From: Lindgomyces ingoldianus
Taxonomy: Eukaryota; Ascomycota; Dothideomycetes; Pleosporales; Lindgomycetaceae
Direction of reading: 5' to 3'
Assembly (NCBI RefSeq): GCF_010093535.1
Contig: NW_022985207.1
Span: forward strand, 2,078 to 56,400
Length of the DNA: 54,323 bases
Shown here: positions 1-11,659 of the stretch, piece by piece
Numbering within the stretch: position 1 is the stretch's first letter
Layout of the letters: each line of letters begins with the position of its first letter
The notes under the pieces: generated by a model
Database searches by the model: none
Told to the model about the DNA's origin: nothing
What the model saw: only the letters and a program-made list of their open reading frames with translations
Made by a program: the position numbers and the translations under genes

Positions 1-1334
1 ATAGACTCTTTGCACAATAATATTAACACACTTAATGTATAAATTTAATAGTAGATAAATAATAGTAAGTGTAGTTTTACTTTTTTACTATTATAGCTTA
101 ATTATGTAAAGCTGTTTATTTTTATAAATAAATTATTTACTAATAATAAAAACTTTAGCTTATAGCTAGAATTTTTAATTATATTAAGTAATAAAAACTA
201 TATAAAGTAAAGTAACTACTTTAAAATACTAAGCAACATTATACACTAGAATTTTACTAAGTGTAAAAAAGTAACTAAGAGTGTTTTTACTAGTAAACTA
301 TATAAAATAGTTAAAAGGTTTAATAATATAATTACTTTTAGTATAACTTTATAGTAAATTATATAAATACTTAAACTACTACTAATTCTAGTAGTAATTT
401 ATATAGATTTAAGGTTTTTATATAATTACCTTATTAAGCTAAGCACTACTAGTAAAAAGTAACTTATAATTAATATTATGTTACTTTATAAATTATATAA
501 AAAAAAAAAATTACTAAGATTAAGTAGATTAATAGTAAAAATAACTTAGTAGATGTATATATAAAGAAAACACTAAACTAGGCTTTTTAATTATTAGTCT
601 TAACTAACTACCTTTTTATCTAGATAGAAGCATCTATAGACTAGCTAGATTCTATGCGCAAAAATGCCTTAGACTAACTAAACTAATAATGCCTTTATAT
701 AAAGCTTATTTCTTTTATTTTTTTTATTATATATGCTTATTTTTTTTTCTTATTATAAGATTAGAAGAGAAAGATATATAAAAAAAATAGTCTATTTATC
801 TAGTATATAGAAAAAGAAAAAGCTACCACCTCTTACATATAGTAGTTATAATGCAGACTATAGCTCTACTATACACATAAAGTGTAAGCATTAGCTTAGA
901 AGTTAGCTAATATATAACACTTAATAAAAGAAAAGGCATTAGTAGTGCTACTATAATAATAAGCATATAAAGTTACTAAGACCTAACTATAACTCTAGAC
1001 TAGAACTGTATAGAAGTACTTTTTATAACACATAACCTTTACTACTTACAGCTGCAGATTAGTGCTAGTAGGTAAGACAATATTAATATTATAAAATAGT
1101 AAAGCTGCTATATGCTGCTTTTTAGCTTATCTATAATTAGTATTTTATATAAAAAAGAAGTAGAAAAGCTAAAAGATTTATATATTTATGCTAAAATACT
1201 AAATAAACTACTAATTAGTAGTAGAACTAGTTAAAAGGGTAATATAAATGCGCCCTAGGCTGCTAGACTGCATAAGAACATTAAAGACGCCCGCACTAAC
1301 AGCGCTAGAGGTAGAGAAGGAAGGCTAGAGAGAT

Positions 1335-1351
1335 ATCTCTCTCTCTCTCTC

Positions 1352-1388
<37 letters not shown>
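1335..1388. repeat. (TC)n(TG)n microsatellite in the Copia 3' non-coding region
   Basis: A run of TC dinucleotides (1335-1354) passes into a run of TG dinucleotides (about 1355-1388). The same compound microsatellite lies at the equivalent place in Copia B (10714-10768) with different run lengths, so it belongs to the element. Copia C lacks it because of a local deletion near 24668. The small minus-strand open frames over these repeats are by-products of the simple sequence. Confidence 0.9.
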
Positions 1389-1390
<2 letters not shown>

Positions 1391-1834
1391 GCAGAAGTAT
1401 CTATTACTATTAGCACTATATAAAAAAAGAAAAGAGCTAGGGAATAGTACAGTAAGGCTTAGAAAGTAAAGGATAAAGAAAAGAAAGTAAAAAAAAAAAA
1501 AAGACCTTAGTATATACACCTCTCTACACACCTGCCTACATAAAGATCCTACACTATTCTAGCACAAAACTTTACATAAAACAGTTTATATACTGCTAAA
1601 TTACTTATAAGGTAAGCGCATAAAAGCTAGATAATAATAGCCTAAAACACTCTACACTATTTATAAAGCTATTTATATAGTGTAACTAGCCTATTTTAAT
1701 ATATAGCATTACTAAGGTAAGTCTTAATAAATAAAGTAAAGTAAAGGTAGAACATAATTAAATAAACTTACATAAATAAAAAAAAGGTAATGTGTATAAA
1801 AAGTAACTTTTTAAATAAAAAAAAAAGTTACTAG

Positions 1835-2077
1835 TGTTTATATATAGTAGCAGTGTTACATATCTATGTTATATAATGCTTATGTGTAAACCTTTATGTG
1901 TAAATATCTAAATATCTTTTTTTTTTTTTATATAAAGAAAAAATAAAAGTAATAGAACTAGAAACATGTTGCCTTTACTTTACTTACCTTATATGCTGTG
2001 CACACTATACACTACTCTTACTTTTGCTACTTAAGTGCTTATACTATAAGCAGCTAGCTATTAAAGCTTATTTAATA
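1835..2077 (+). repeat. 3' LTR of Copia A (heavily RIP-mutated)
   Basis: It begins TGTTTATATA, the RIP form of TGTCTGTACG seen in the other copies, and ends in TTTAATA, from TTTAACA. It aligns with the LTRs at 6686, 7189, 11215 and 24928 but lacks an internal piece of about 40 bp. It is the most AT-shifted of the five LTRs. Confidence 0.8.
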
Positions 2078-3071
2078 AAAATTTTATTTTTTACTACTAA
2101 CTTAGCTTTAATCTAAAACACTATTAGTCTTTATACTAAAAAATTAAATATATATATATAGTATATTAGCCTTTCTAGTACATCTTAATGTTTTTATAAG
2201 GTACTTTTAGGTTTTACTATAGTTTATAGCTATGTAGTTTATATATGTCTTATATCTAAAATACTTTAACTAATTTTAAGTATTACTAATTTTACTTATT
2301 TTTCTAGCATAGTAGTCTTATTATGCTTTTTAATTATAGTCTATTATTTTAGTAATTTATTATTAACTACTAAGCTTAGTGTAAATAAAAAAAGCTATAG
2401 TAAATTATAGTAAATTAAAAATAATTATATGCTAACTTATATTAAAAAGTGTGTAATGCATTAAATTAAAATAACTTTTAAGCTAATTTAGTTAAAATTT
2501 AGACTATTCTTTTTTTAAGTTATATTAGTAGTAGTTACTTTATTACATAGTGTTATTAAAACTTTATAGCTATTATTTAAAAGCTTAGTTAACTTACTTT
2601 ATTTATTACTTTTACTACTAATTCTAAATAGCTAGAGTTAGAGTAAAAGATTAGTATATTCTTTTAGCTATTAGATTAGCTAGATCTAGTTGTGCGCGTT
2701 TTTAAGCTGCGTCTTAACTCCCTCCTTGCAGACCTCTAGACTACCTAGGTATTTAGCTAGTACACTAGTATTATGTATACTATTAAGTACTAGAAGTAAA
2801 GGTTACTTTATGCTTACATCTTACTTTTTTTATATTATAATTACTATAATTAGTTTTTTAACTTAAACTTTATTAATTAAGTTATATAAGCTAAGCTTTT
2901 TATAAAAGCTTAAAATTTAAATAGTGTTTTAAGTAACATTATTAAAACTACTATAATTTATAAGCTATGTAGAACCTTAAATTCTAGCATGCCTTATATA
3001 TAGACTACTAAGTGTTCTCTCTAAGTAACTTATTAAAAGTAATTTTTAAAAAAAAAATAGTAATAAAACTT
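2078..3071. other. AT-rich stretch, nothing recognised
   Basis: Between the Copia A LTR and the Fot1-like element the sequence is very rich in TA and has stops in all frames. No LTR, inverted repeat or protein motif could be seen. It is probably the remains of an older RIP-decayed repeat. A short island near 2690-2750 keeps more G and C. Confidence 0.5.
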
Positions 3072-3073
3072 TA

Positions 3074-4937
3074 ATATACTTTATAAGTAAGTTACTTATA
3101 CACCTAAGTTACTTACTTTTACTAAGACCCTACTATACTACTTTTCTTACACTAATGTATTTCTAATAACACTACTTAAATATATTAAAAAAAATATTAG
3201 ATGTAGCTTACATTTTAAGCTTTTAAATAAAATATAACACTTTTTAAGTAACATGCTATAGCTATTTATAGAGTTTTTTAAAAAATAATAAGTAACTAAC
3301 GCACTAGATAACCTTTTTAAGCTAATTATATAGCTAACTTATAAAAGCTAAATAATAATAAAAAGTAAGTAATTATTTAGCATATACTTAAGCTAAATGT
3401 GTAAGGATTTCTCTCTTAGCTAGTAGCTATAGCTAATATAGCTAATTTTTTACACACTAAGTGTAATATAGGCTATATTAGTATAAACTAGCTTAATATG
3501 TTTATTAAGTGTTACTTAAAGCTTAAAGTAAAGTTTAAGTGTAAGTATAACTATAAAAAAGCTTTTTATAAAAATTTTATAGTAATTTAAAGCTAGTTTA
3601 ACTTTATAAAGAATATTAAAGCTAAGTATAGCATCTAGAATAATAACATGTATAACTTTAATAAAATAGGGTTTATAATAAGCTAGATATCTACTAGAGT
3701 AGTTATTATAAGTTTAAAGAGATAAAGATAGCTAAAAGTAGTCTAGCTAGGTAACTAAAAGTAGATAACAGCTATCTAAGGCATTAATGCTAAAAAGTAG
3801 GCTATTTTACTTTTTATTATCTTTTAAAGTAGCAACTACTTTTTAAACTAGTATAAAAAGAAAAATCTACTTTAGAATTAAGTTATTATAATCTTTAAGC
3901 GTAGCTAGACTACTAATTAGCTTAGTCTAGACTAGTTAAAGCACTTTAATGTGCATATAAAGAAGTGTACTATTAGCAGCTACTGTCTGCTAGTTATTAA
4001 TAGCTATAAGAGCTATAACTTACTTTATTTCTAGTAATACTATAAAAATAATAAAATTATTACTATTTATATACTTTTTTACTTATTACACTTTTTATAG
4101 CTACTTAATGTAAGTTATTTTACTTTTTTAAAAAAGGCATATAAGTGCTAAGCTAAAAACTTTATATGTAACTAAATTACTTATATTATAAAAATAAAGT
4201 TCTTACTATGCTTTAAAGCAGCTTATAATGCTATAATTACTTTTAGTAATATTTAAGAAAAGTTTTAAAGCGCTAAATTAGTTCTTTTTAACCTATAATA
4301 AGTTATAATAGACTTTAATGTAAAGTTGCACACTCTATTACTACTACTACTTATATATAATAAGCCTTAGTAGTTATAAACCCTAAGTAATACTTTAAAA
4401 CTTAAGTTATAATTAATACTTATAAAGATAAAAATTTAGAAGCATATAAATAGTTTACTAACTTTTATAGTTAAAGTGTTTAAAAAAGTTTTAAAAAAAG
4501 TAGTAATAATTATGCATAAGCTAGTGTTACTATAATAAAAAATTACTAAGCTTTAAGTAGCTAATAAAGCTGCTATGTAACATAAATTACATAAAAAAAA
4601 GTAAATTAAGGTAAAAAAAACCTTAATAATTTAAGGCCTATACTTAATAGCTCTAAAGAAGTTTAAAGTGCGCAGTAACAAAAAGAAGGTAAAGAAGTAG
4701 GTGTAAGCTAAAGTAGGTAAGCTATTCTAAAGGTGCTGCAGACAGTGTAATTAGACTAGGCATAACACGCAAACATGTAAGCAAGAAGCAGAAGTAGTAT
4801 CTAAATAATATTCTAGGCTGTACTGTACTATATAGTGCTAGAGCAGGTTGTTATAGGCTATAATAGAGTTTGTTAGGGTAGGGTCTTAGCAAAAGTGTGC
4901 GACTTAGGTGTGTAAGCAACTTGCCTATAAAGTATGT
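3074..4937 (+). mobile_element. Fot1/pogo-like (Tc1/mariner) DNA transposon, copy 1, RIP-decayed
   Basis: The 1864-bp element is flanked by TA on both sides (3072-3073 and 4938-4939). Its terminal inverted repeats read ATATACTTTATA... at the left and, reversed, ACATACTTTATAGG... at the right, followed by a shared CACACCTAAG and a CTAAGACCC block. A second copy of the same length lies inverted at 25364-28363. TA duplication, ends beginning AC(G)TAC, length near 1.9 kb and a pogo-type transposase put it in the Fot1/pogo group of Tc1/mariner elements. Stops throughout show that it is dead. Confidence 0.88.
3640..4330 (+). pseudogene. Pogo/Fot1-type DDE transposase, catalytic core remnant
   Basis: Read on the plus strand, the frame around 3645-3685 gives the RIP form of the Asn-x-Asp-Glu-(Thr/Lys)-Gly-Phe block that carries the first catalytic Asp of pogo transposases; Asp and Glu now read Tyr and Asn. 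Near 3985-4020 is the equivalent of the Leu-Leu-Ile-x-Asp-Gly-His-x-Ser-His block with the second Asp. At about 4060-4145 is the equivalent of the Leu-Leu-Gln-Pro-Leu-Asp-Val-Gly-x-Phe block, followed by Lys-Lys-Ala-Tyr. Many TAG/TAA codons interrupt the frame. In an intact relative this enzyme cuts and pastes the element at TA sites. The family call rests on motif order and spacing. Confidence 0.75.
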
Positions 4938-4939
4938 TA

Positions 4940-6680
4940 GTTAGTAAAAATAGTTATTTTATATATTAGTGTTAACTTAGTCTAACTTAAGTTATAAAGT
5001 ATTATAGTTAAAACATTATAGTTAATAATTACTAAGTAGTGCCTTATAGTTTATACTTTTTATATAAGTATAACACACATGTTAACATAAAAGTCTATGC
5101 TTTTATAAAGTTAGTTAAGTATATATATATAAGTATATCTATAAGGAGACTAATTAAGTTACTGTTTATATTTAGTAAAAAGACAAAGTTACATAGTATC
5201 TAAACATATGCTAAATTAGACTAACTAAGGCTATTTAGTAATTAATAAAGTTTAAAGTTTATAAAAAAAACTTTTTATTATTTAATTAGTAGTGCATTTA
5301 CTAAAACAGCATATAGTTACCTTTTATAATAAAAATAGTACTAAATAAGTAGAGGTTATAGTTAAATAAAAAAGATTATTATTAATAAAATAGTTTAAGT
5401 ATAATGCTTTTTATAAAAATAAGTGTAATCTTCTTTACTAAAACTTTTTAACCTAGTATTACTAAAATCTAGAGAAAGATAGTAGTAAATAGACTTAGTT
5501 TTAGTCTAATTAGTACTTTATTAGTTATATTTATTATTATAATTTTTTTTTAAGAAGTGTTTCTATCTTAGAATGCTTCTTATATAGATCTTAAGTGTAA
5601 CTAGTTTTAAATATCTTTATATAGTTACTAGTTAGATCTAACCTACTTTTAAAAACACTTATTTAGCCTTTAATCTTTTAGTTAAAAATAAATTATAGTA
5701 GTATATATTTCTTAAGCTTTAGTATTTAGTACATACTTTTAAGTTATGTTATGTTTTTTTTAAGCCTTAGTTTTTAAAAATATAAGTAATTTTATAGCCT
5801 TATAAAATAAGTTTTTTTAATATTTATCTAACAACTTGCCCCTCTAGTTAGAATAAATAGTGTTACTTTTTAGTATTATTAATCTTATAAAGGATCTATA
5901 CTTATAGCTACTTAACTAGGCTATTCTTAAGTTATTTAAGAAAAACTTTTTTAATTTTAACATGCCTATACTATAAAGGTATTAGTTATAAAAAGTTATT
6001 AATTTATTAGTTACTAAGCAGCTTAATTATAACACTATAAAGTAAAATTTTAACTCTATAAATGTGTATAATAAGCTAAATAAGGCCTAACTAAAAGTTT
6101 TTTATACTATTACTTAGTTTATTTTTACTATGCTATAATCTAGTTACTATTTTATTTAAAGCCTTAGTAAAACTAGAAAAACTTTTTTATATAAGACTAT
6201 TTATACTTATCTTTAGACCTAATGTAAGATTATTTTATGTGTAGCATTATCTAGCATTGCTGCGCTTCTTCTGCCTAGTAGCTGCACTGCTTATTATTAG
6301 TTTAAAATACTTATTAATATTAAAAACAGATCTACCTACTTTATATATGTAGACTCTTCTACTGTAGACTTTATTTATAAAATAAATTTAATTATATAGG
6401 ATAAAGTCTTAATGCAGCACTAGTACTACTTTAAAGTAGTTAATTATACACTATAAAATATTATAAAAAATAACTTCTTATTTAAAGGTATTCTACTGCT
6501 ATTTAGAGGGGACTTTACTTAGATCCTTTTTATTGTTCTACACAGTAGAAGGTTATAAACTATATAAGCCTACCTTTAAAACTCTTATTTATAGCTATAC
6601 TTTACTGTTTTACAGCTAATAAAGAATATAAAAATAAAAAAGGACCTACTAACTAAAAATATGCACAGTAAATATTAGAC
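4940..6680. other. AT-rich stretch, nothing recognised
   Basis: From the end of the Fot1-like element to the target duplication of Copia C there are no usable open frames and no terminal repeats that I can pair. The composition is the same TA-rich RIP type as the flanking elements, with a slightly less mutated patch near 6230-6420. It is probably another decayed repeat whose family is no longer recognisable by eye. Confidence 0.5.
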
Positions 6681-6685
6681 TTAGC

Positions 6686-6965
6686 TGTCTGTACGCAGCA
6701 GCAGCGTCACAGTCTAGATACAAGCGATCGCGCACGAGCAGGACCACGTATCTATGTCACATAATGCTTGTGCGCGAACCTCTGTGCGCAAACATCTAGA
6801 TATCCCCTTTTTCCTCTATACAGAGGAAAGACAAGAGTAATAGAACTAGAAACATGTTGCTTTTACCTTACCTACCTTATATACTATGCACACTATACAC
6901 TACTCTTACTTTTGCTACTTAAGTGCTTATACTATAAGTAGCTAGCTGTTAGAGCCTATTTAACA
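6686..6965 (+). repeat. 5' LTR of Copia C
   Basis: It starts TGTCTGTACGCAGCAGCAGC and ends in TTTAACA. It is 280 bp and preceded by the target copy TTAGC. It keeps many CG and CA dinucleotides, unlike its partner at 24928, although the two were identical when the element inserted. Confidence 0.88.
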
Positions 6966-8090
6966 CTAATTAGTAGTTAATTTAATTAAATATAAATTAG
7001 TAAGAGTAATAATAAAGCACTTACACTTTAAAAAGTACTTTATTTTATTACCTATCTCTTAGAAAAAGTAATAATAGAGCACTTACACCTTATAAGGTAC
7101 TTTATTTAGTTACCTATCTTTTAGAATAGCAGATTAATCCTTTACATTATACAGCAAGCTCTGCTACTGTACAAAGTAAGAAGGAGATTGTCTGTACGTA
7201 GCAGCAGCGTTGCGGCCTGGATACAAGCGATCACGCACGAGCAGGATCACGTATCTATGTCACATGATGCTTGTGCGCGAACCTCTGTGCGCAAACATCT
7301 AGATATCCCCCTTTTCCTCTGTACAGAGGAAAGACAAGAGCAATAGAACTAGAAACATGTTGCCCTCACCTTACCTACCTTGTACGCTGTGCACACTGTA
7401 CACTACTCTTACTCTTGCTACTTAAGTGCTTATACTATAAGTAGCTAGCTGTTAGAGCCTATTTAACACTAATTAGTGGTTAATTTAATTAACTGCAAAT
7501 TAGCAAGAGTAACAGCAAAGCACCTACGCCCTGCAAGGTACTTTGTTTAGTTACCTATCCTTTAGGATAGCAGATTAATCCTTTGCATTGTACAGCAAGC
7601 CCTGCTACTGTACAAAGTAAAGAGGAGATAGTGTGAGACGCACACTAAAGCTACTAAAGCTGCACAACCTAGCAGCTAGATAATAGCACATTAATCCTTT
7701 GCATTGTACAGCAAGCTCTGCTACTGTACAAAGTAAGGAGGAGATAGTGTGAGGCGCACACTAAAGCCATTAAAGCTGCACGACCTAGCAGCTAGACAAT
7801 AGCAGTACCCGCGCAATCCACTGCACAAGCAATTAACCCTACGCCTTGTAAGGCACTTTGTTTTATTACCTATCTCTTAGGAAAAGTGACAACAAAGCAC
7901 CTACGCCTTATAAGGTACTTTGTTTAGTTACCTATCCCTTAGAATAGCAGATTAATCCTTTACATTATACAGCAAGCTCTGCTACTGTACAAAGTAAAGA
8001 GGAGATAGTGCAAGGCGCACACTAAAGCTATTAAAGCTGCACAACCTAGCAGCTAGACAACAGCAGTACCTGCGCGATCTACTAGAAAAG
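6966..8090 (+). repeat. Copia 5' leaders with tandem-like repeat units
   Basis: The untranslated leader after the LTR of Copia C (6966-7188) and of Copia B (7469 to about 8090) is built from two alternating units. One, of about 54 bp, contains GGTACTTTGTTTAGTTACCTATC (seen near 7075, 7516 and 7889, with variants near 7013 and 7840). The other, of about 115 bp, contains ATTAATCCTTTGCATTGTAC and an inverted TACAGCA...TGCTACTGTA pair (starts near 7130, 7570, 7687 and 7945). Copy number differs between elements. The palindromes suggest structured RNA in the leader, but a function is only inferred. Confidence 0.75.
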
Positions 8091-8159
8091 CAATTAACTA
8101 TACTATTATAATAAAATCTTATTAGCAACTAACAACTCTGCGTAATAACAGAAAGAATA

Positions 8160-9070
8160 AGGAATAATTTTTATTATATAAATAACTTACAAAGGACACA
8201 GGGATATTAGAGGCAACACTATAAAACAAGACTAGCCTAGAGTACTAGAATAATAAGATTAATATGTTAGAAGCTTTAATAAGCCTATAGACTTAATTAT
8301 ACATAAGTTGCATAATTACTAATCTATACATAACAACTTAAAAGGGCGCTACCCTTCTAAGTGCGTATATAGAGGATTTTAAAGAATAGACACTATAAGA
8401 CTTCTTAGCACTTAGCTGCGCGTTTAAAAGGGAGCTTATATAAGTGCTAGAGAATAAGAGAATTACACTACAGCTAGGCACTAAAGGTACCTAAGCCTAG
8501 AAGCTGTATAATATAGCATAAGAAAAGGCAATTACACTAGAAAAGCTTTATACACAACTTCTATTACTATATAAGGCTCTGCACAGAAGCAGACTAAACA
8601 TAATGCTGCTATTAACACTAAACATACTAGCATTACCTGCTTTTACACCTTAGCTAGCACTACACTAATCACTGTACAAACAATACATGCCACCCTACCT
8701 AACGCCTGCTCCACACCCTTAATTGTACACACCACCGCCTGCAGTAGTGTATGCACCACTAATACCACCTGCACAATCTATACTACATTACAACTTGTAC
8801 AAACTTCCACTCTAGAGGGAAACTGCTAAAGAAAAACTCCTAGCAGATAAGATTATATAATTTTAAAAGGCATAAAAAAAGAATAACAACTACATAGGTT
8901 AACTATATAACATTTTTATAAACAAAATAAAGATCTTTATTAATCTATGTTAATAGCTAGATATTTAGAAAACTTAGTACACAGACATCTTTCTAGATAT
9001 CCTAGAAGGTTAGGTAAATATACACTATATGCATAACATAGGCTTTAGAAATAACTAGAAGCATTTGTAT
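8160..9070 (+). pseudogene. Copia B gag remnant
   Basis: The region aligns with 11660-12560 in Copia C. Around 8660-8800 the frame is rich in Pro, Tyr and Ala, as in the N-terminal part of fungal Copia gag proteins. Around 8890-9070 it reads a Phe/Ile/Tyr-rich segment before the deletion point. Numerous TAG/TAA codons interrupt it. The gag assignment comes from position between leader and pol and from general likeness, not from a diagnostic motif; the zinc knuckle lies in the part deleted here. Confidence 0.55.
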
Positions 9071-9089
9071 AACACTTTAAGCATTATAA

Positions 9090-10030
9090 TAAAGAATTTT
9101 ATGCAAAGAGAAGAGAAGAAACTATAAAAGGCAAAGTTCTGCGTAAAGAGTAAGACTATTCTAGTAAAAAAGCAACCTATTAAGTTTAATAGTAAAAGAA
9201 TTAAACTTACACACAACATAGTAGTCCTTACTTAGAAAAGATAAGTAAGCTACCTTTATATAATTAACCTAGAAGACAAGGATGCTGTATAATAATATAT
9301 TAAGTAACATATAAAAGAGGCATATATTACATCTATGTGTTAACTAGAGGCAGCATTTAACCTTTTTATTACTGCATAAACTATAGACTTTTTGCATAAT
9401 AACATTAACACACTTAACATATAAATCTAATAGTAGATAGATAATAGTAAGCGCAGTCTTACCTTCTTACTATTATAGCTTAATTATGCAAAGCTGTTTA
9501 TCTTTATAAATAAATTATTTACTAATAATAAAGACCTTAGCTTATAGCTAGAATTTTTAATTATATTAAGTAATAAAGACTATATAAAGCAAAGCAACTG
9601 CTTTAAAATACTAGGCAACATTATGCACTAAAATTCTACTAAGTGTAAAAGAGTAACTAGAAGTGTTCTTACTAGCAAACTATATAGAATAGTTAGAGGG
9701 TTTAATAATGTAATTACTTTTAGTACAACTCTATAGTAAATTATATAAACACTTAAACTGCTACTAATCTTAGTAGTAATCTATATAAATTTAAAGTTTT
9801 TATATAATTACCTTGTTAAGCTAAGCACTACTAGTAAAAAGTAACTTATAATTAACATTATGTTACTCTATAAATTATATAAAAAAAAAGAAATTACTAA
9901 GATAAAGTAGATTAATAGTAAAAATAACTTAGTAAATGTATGTATAAAGAAAACACTAAACTAGGCTCTTTAATTATTAGTTCTAACTAACTGCCTCTCT
10001 GTCTAGATAGAAGCATCTGTAGACTAGCTA
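9090..10030 (+). pseudogene. Copia B reverse transcriptase end and RNase H remnant
   Basis: After the deletion point the frame resumes in the connection region behind the reverse transcriptase. It then runs through the RNase H domain: a Lys-Leu-Phe-Ile-Phe strand near 9495, Ser-Asn-Lys-Asp-Tyr-Ile near 9560, the Lys-Cys-Lys-Arg-Val-Thr-Arg-Ser-Val-Leu block near 9635-9665, and a Leu-Tyr-x-Tyr-Leu-Val-Lys-Leu block near 9795. This region is less mutated than the same part of Copia A and Copia C. TAA and TAG codons still break it several times. Confidence 0.75.
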
Positions 10031-10713
10031 AATCCTGTGTGCAAAGATGCCCTAGACTAACTAAACTAACAACGCCTTTATATAAGGCCTATTTTTTTTA
10101 TTTTTTTTTATTATACGCACTTATTTTTCTTATTATAAGATTAGAAGAGAAGAATATGTAAGAAAGATAGTCTATTTATCTAGTATACAGGAAAAGAAAA
10201 AGCTACTACCTCTTACATATAGTAGTTACAATGCAGACCACAGCTCTGCTATACGCATAAGGCGTAGGCATTAGCCTAGAAGTTAGCTAACACATAACAC
10301 TTAATAAAAAAAAAGGCACTAGTAGTGCTACTATAATAATAAGCACATAAAGTTACTAGGACTTAACTACAACTCTAGACTAGAACTGCATAGAAGTACC
10401 TCTTATAACACACAACCTTTACTGCTTACAGCTGTAGATTAGTGCTAGTAGGTAAGATAATGTTAATATTATAAAATAGTAAAGCTACTACATGCTACTT
10501 TTTAGCTTATCTATAATTAGCATTTTATATAAAAAGGAAGTAAAAAAGCTAAAGAATTTATATATTTATACTAAGACACTAAATAAACTACTAATTAGTA
10601 GTAAAACTAGTTAAAAGAGTAACACAGATGCGCCCTAGGCTGCTAGACTGCATAAGAACGTTAAAGACGCCTGCACTAACAGCGCTAGAGGTAGAGGAGG
10701 AAGGCTAGAGAGA

Positions 10714-10715
10714 TA

Positions 10716-10768
<53 letters not shown>
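10714..10768. repeat. (TC)n(TG)n microsatellite in Copia B
   Basis: It is the equivalent of the microsatellite at 1335-1388, at the same place in the element. The TC run is longer and the TG run shorter than in copy A. Confidence 0.9.
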
Positions 10769-10770
<2 letters not shown>

Positions 10771-11214
10771 GCAGGAGTATCTATTACTATTAGCACTATA
10801 TAAAAAAAGAAAAGAGCTAGAGAATAGTACAGTAAGGCTTAAAAAGTAAAAAATAAAAAAAAGAAAGTAAAGAAGAAAAAAAGACCTTATTATATACACC
10901 TCCCTACGCACCTGCCTACGCAAAGATCCCACACTATTCTAGCACAAAACCCTGCATAAAACAGTTTATACACTACTAAATTACTTACAAAGCAAGCGCA
11001 TAAAGGCTAGATAATAATAGCCTAAAACACTCTACACTATTTATAAAGCTATTTATATAGTATAACTAGCCTATCTTAACATACAGCATTACTAAGGCAA
11101 GTTCTAATAAATAAAGTAGAGTAAAGGCAGAACATAATTAGATAAACTTATATAGGTAAAAGGGAGGTAACACGTACAGAAGGCAACTTTTTAGATAAAA
11201 AGAAAAGTTGCTAG

Positions 11215-11494
11215 TGTCTATACATAGCAGCAGTGTTATAGCCTAGATATAAGTAATTACGCATAAGTAGAATTATATATCTATGTTACATAATGCTTAT
11301 GCGTAAACCTCTGTGTGTAAACATTTAAATATCCTCTTTTTCCTTTATATAGAGGAAAGATAAGAGTAATAGAACTAAAAACATATTACTCTTACTTTAC
11401 CTACCTTGTACACTGTGCACACTGTACACCACTCTTACTCTTGCTACTTAAGTGCTTATACTATAAGCAGCTAGCTGTCAGAGCCTATTTAATA
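11215..11494 (+). repeat. 3' LTR of Copia B
   Basis: It starts TGTCTATACATAGCAGCAG, ends TTTAATA and is followed by GAGAT. It carries many more C-to-T and G-to-A changes than its partner LTR at 7189-7468. Confidence 0.88.
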
Positions 11495-11659
11495 GAGATA
11501 GTATAAGGCGTATACTAAAGCTATTAAAGCTGCACAACCTAGCAGCTAGACAACAGCAGTGCCTGCGCAATCTACTAGAAAAGTAATTAACTATATTATT
11601 ATAATAAAATCTTACTAGTAACTAACAACTCTATGTAATAATAAAAAAATAATTTTTTA

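Larger units (their letters stand above)
1..2077 (+). mobile_element. Ty1/Copia element A, 3' end (RNase H region, 3' non-coding part and 3' LTR)
   Basis: The window opens inside a Copia retrotransposon. Positions 1-650 match 9385-10020 and 16005-16207 plus 24176-24545 almost base for base, apart from C/T and G/A changes. Read in frame, that stretch has the order of the C-terminal RNase H region of fungal Copia polyproteins: a phenylalanine-aspartate strand with a following Asn-Asn-Lys-Asp, then a Lys-Cys-Lys-Arg-Val-Thr-Arg-Ser block. Many stops from RIP make it a pseudogene. It is followed by a non-coding part with a microsatellite and an LTR (1835-2077). This LTR is about 40 bp shorter than the 280-bp LTRs of the other copies. 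The 5' part lies outside the window, so its target duplication cannot be checked. Confidence 0.8.
7184..11499 (+). mobile_element. Copia element B, non-autonomous, inserted in the leader of Copia C
   Basis: This 4306-bp element runs 7189-11494. Its two 280-bp LTRs are at 7189-7468 and 11215-11494, and it is flanked by GAGAT on both sides (7184-7188 and 11495-11499). GAGAT is part of the leader repeat of Copia C, so the two halves of C rejoin exactly when B is removed. B carries a leader, a gag remnant (about 8160-9070) and an RT-end/RNase H remnant (about 9090-10020). It lacks the 3070 bp present in C at 12567-15636, which hold the rest of gag, integrase and most of reverse transcriptase. The deletion sits at an 8-bp match, AC(T/C)TTAAG. 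Confidence 0.88.

Noticed and set aside
1325..1531. Small minus-strand frames rich in Thr-His and Phe (also 10705-10932)
   Set aside because: They translate the TC/TG microsatellite and neighbouring A/T-rich non-coding Copia sequence.
7130..8060. Regularly repeated units that could suggest a CRISPR array
   Set aside because: The units are long, directly adjoin, alternate in two types and belong to the retrotransposon leader. No cas genes; the organism is a fungus.
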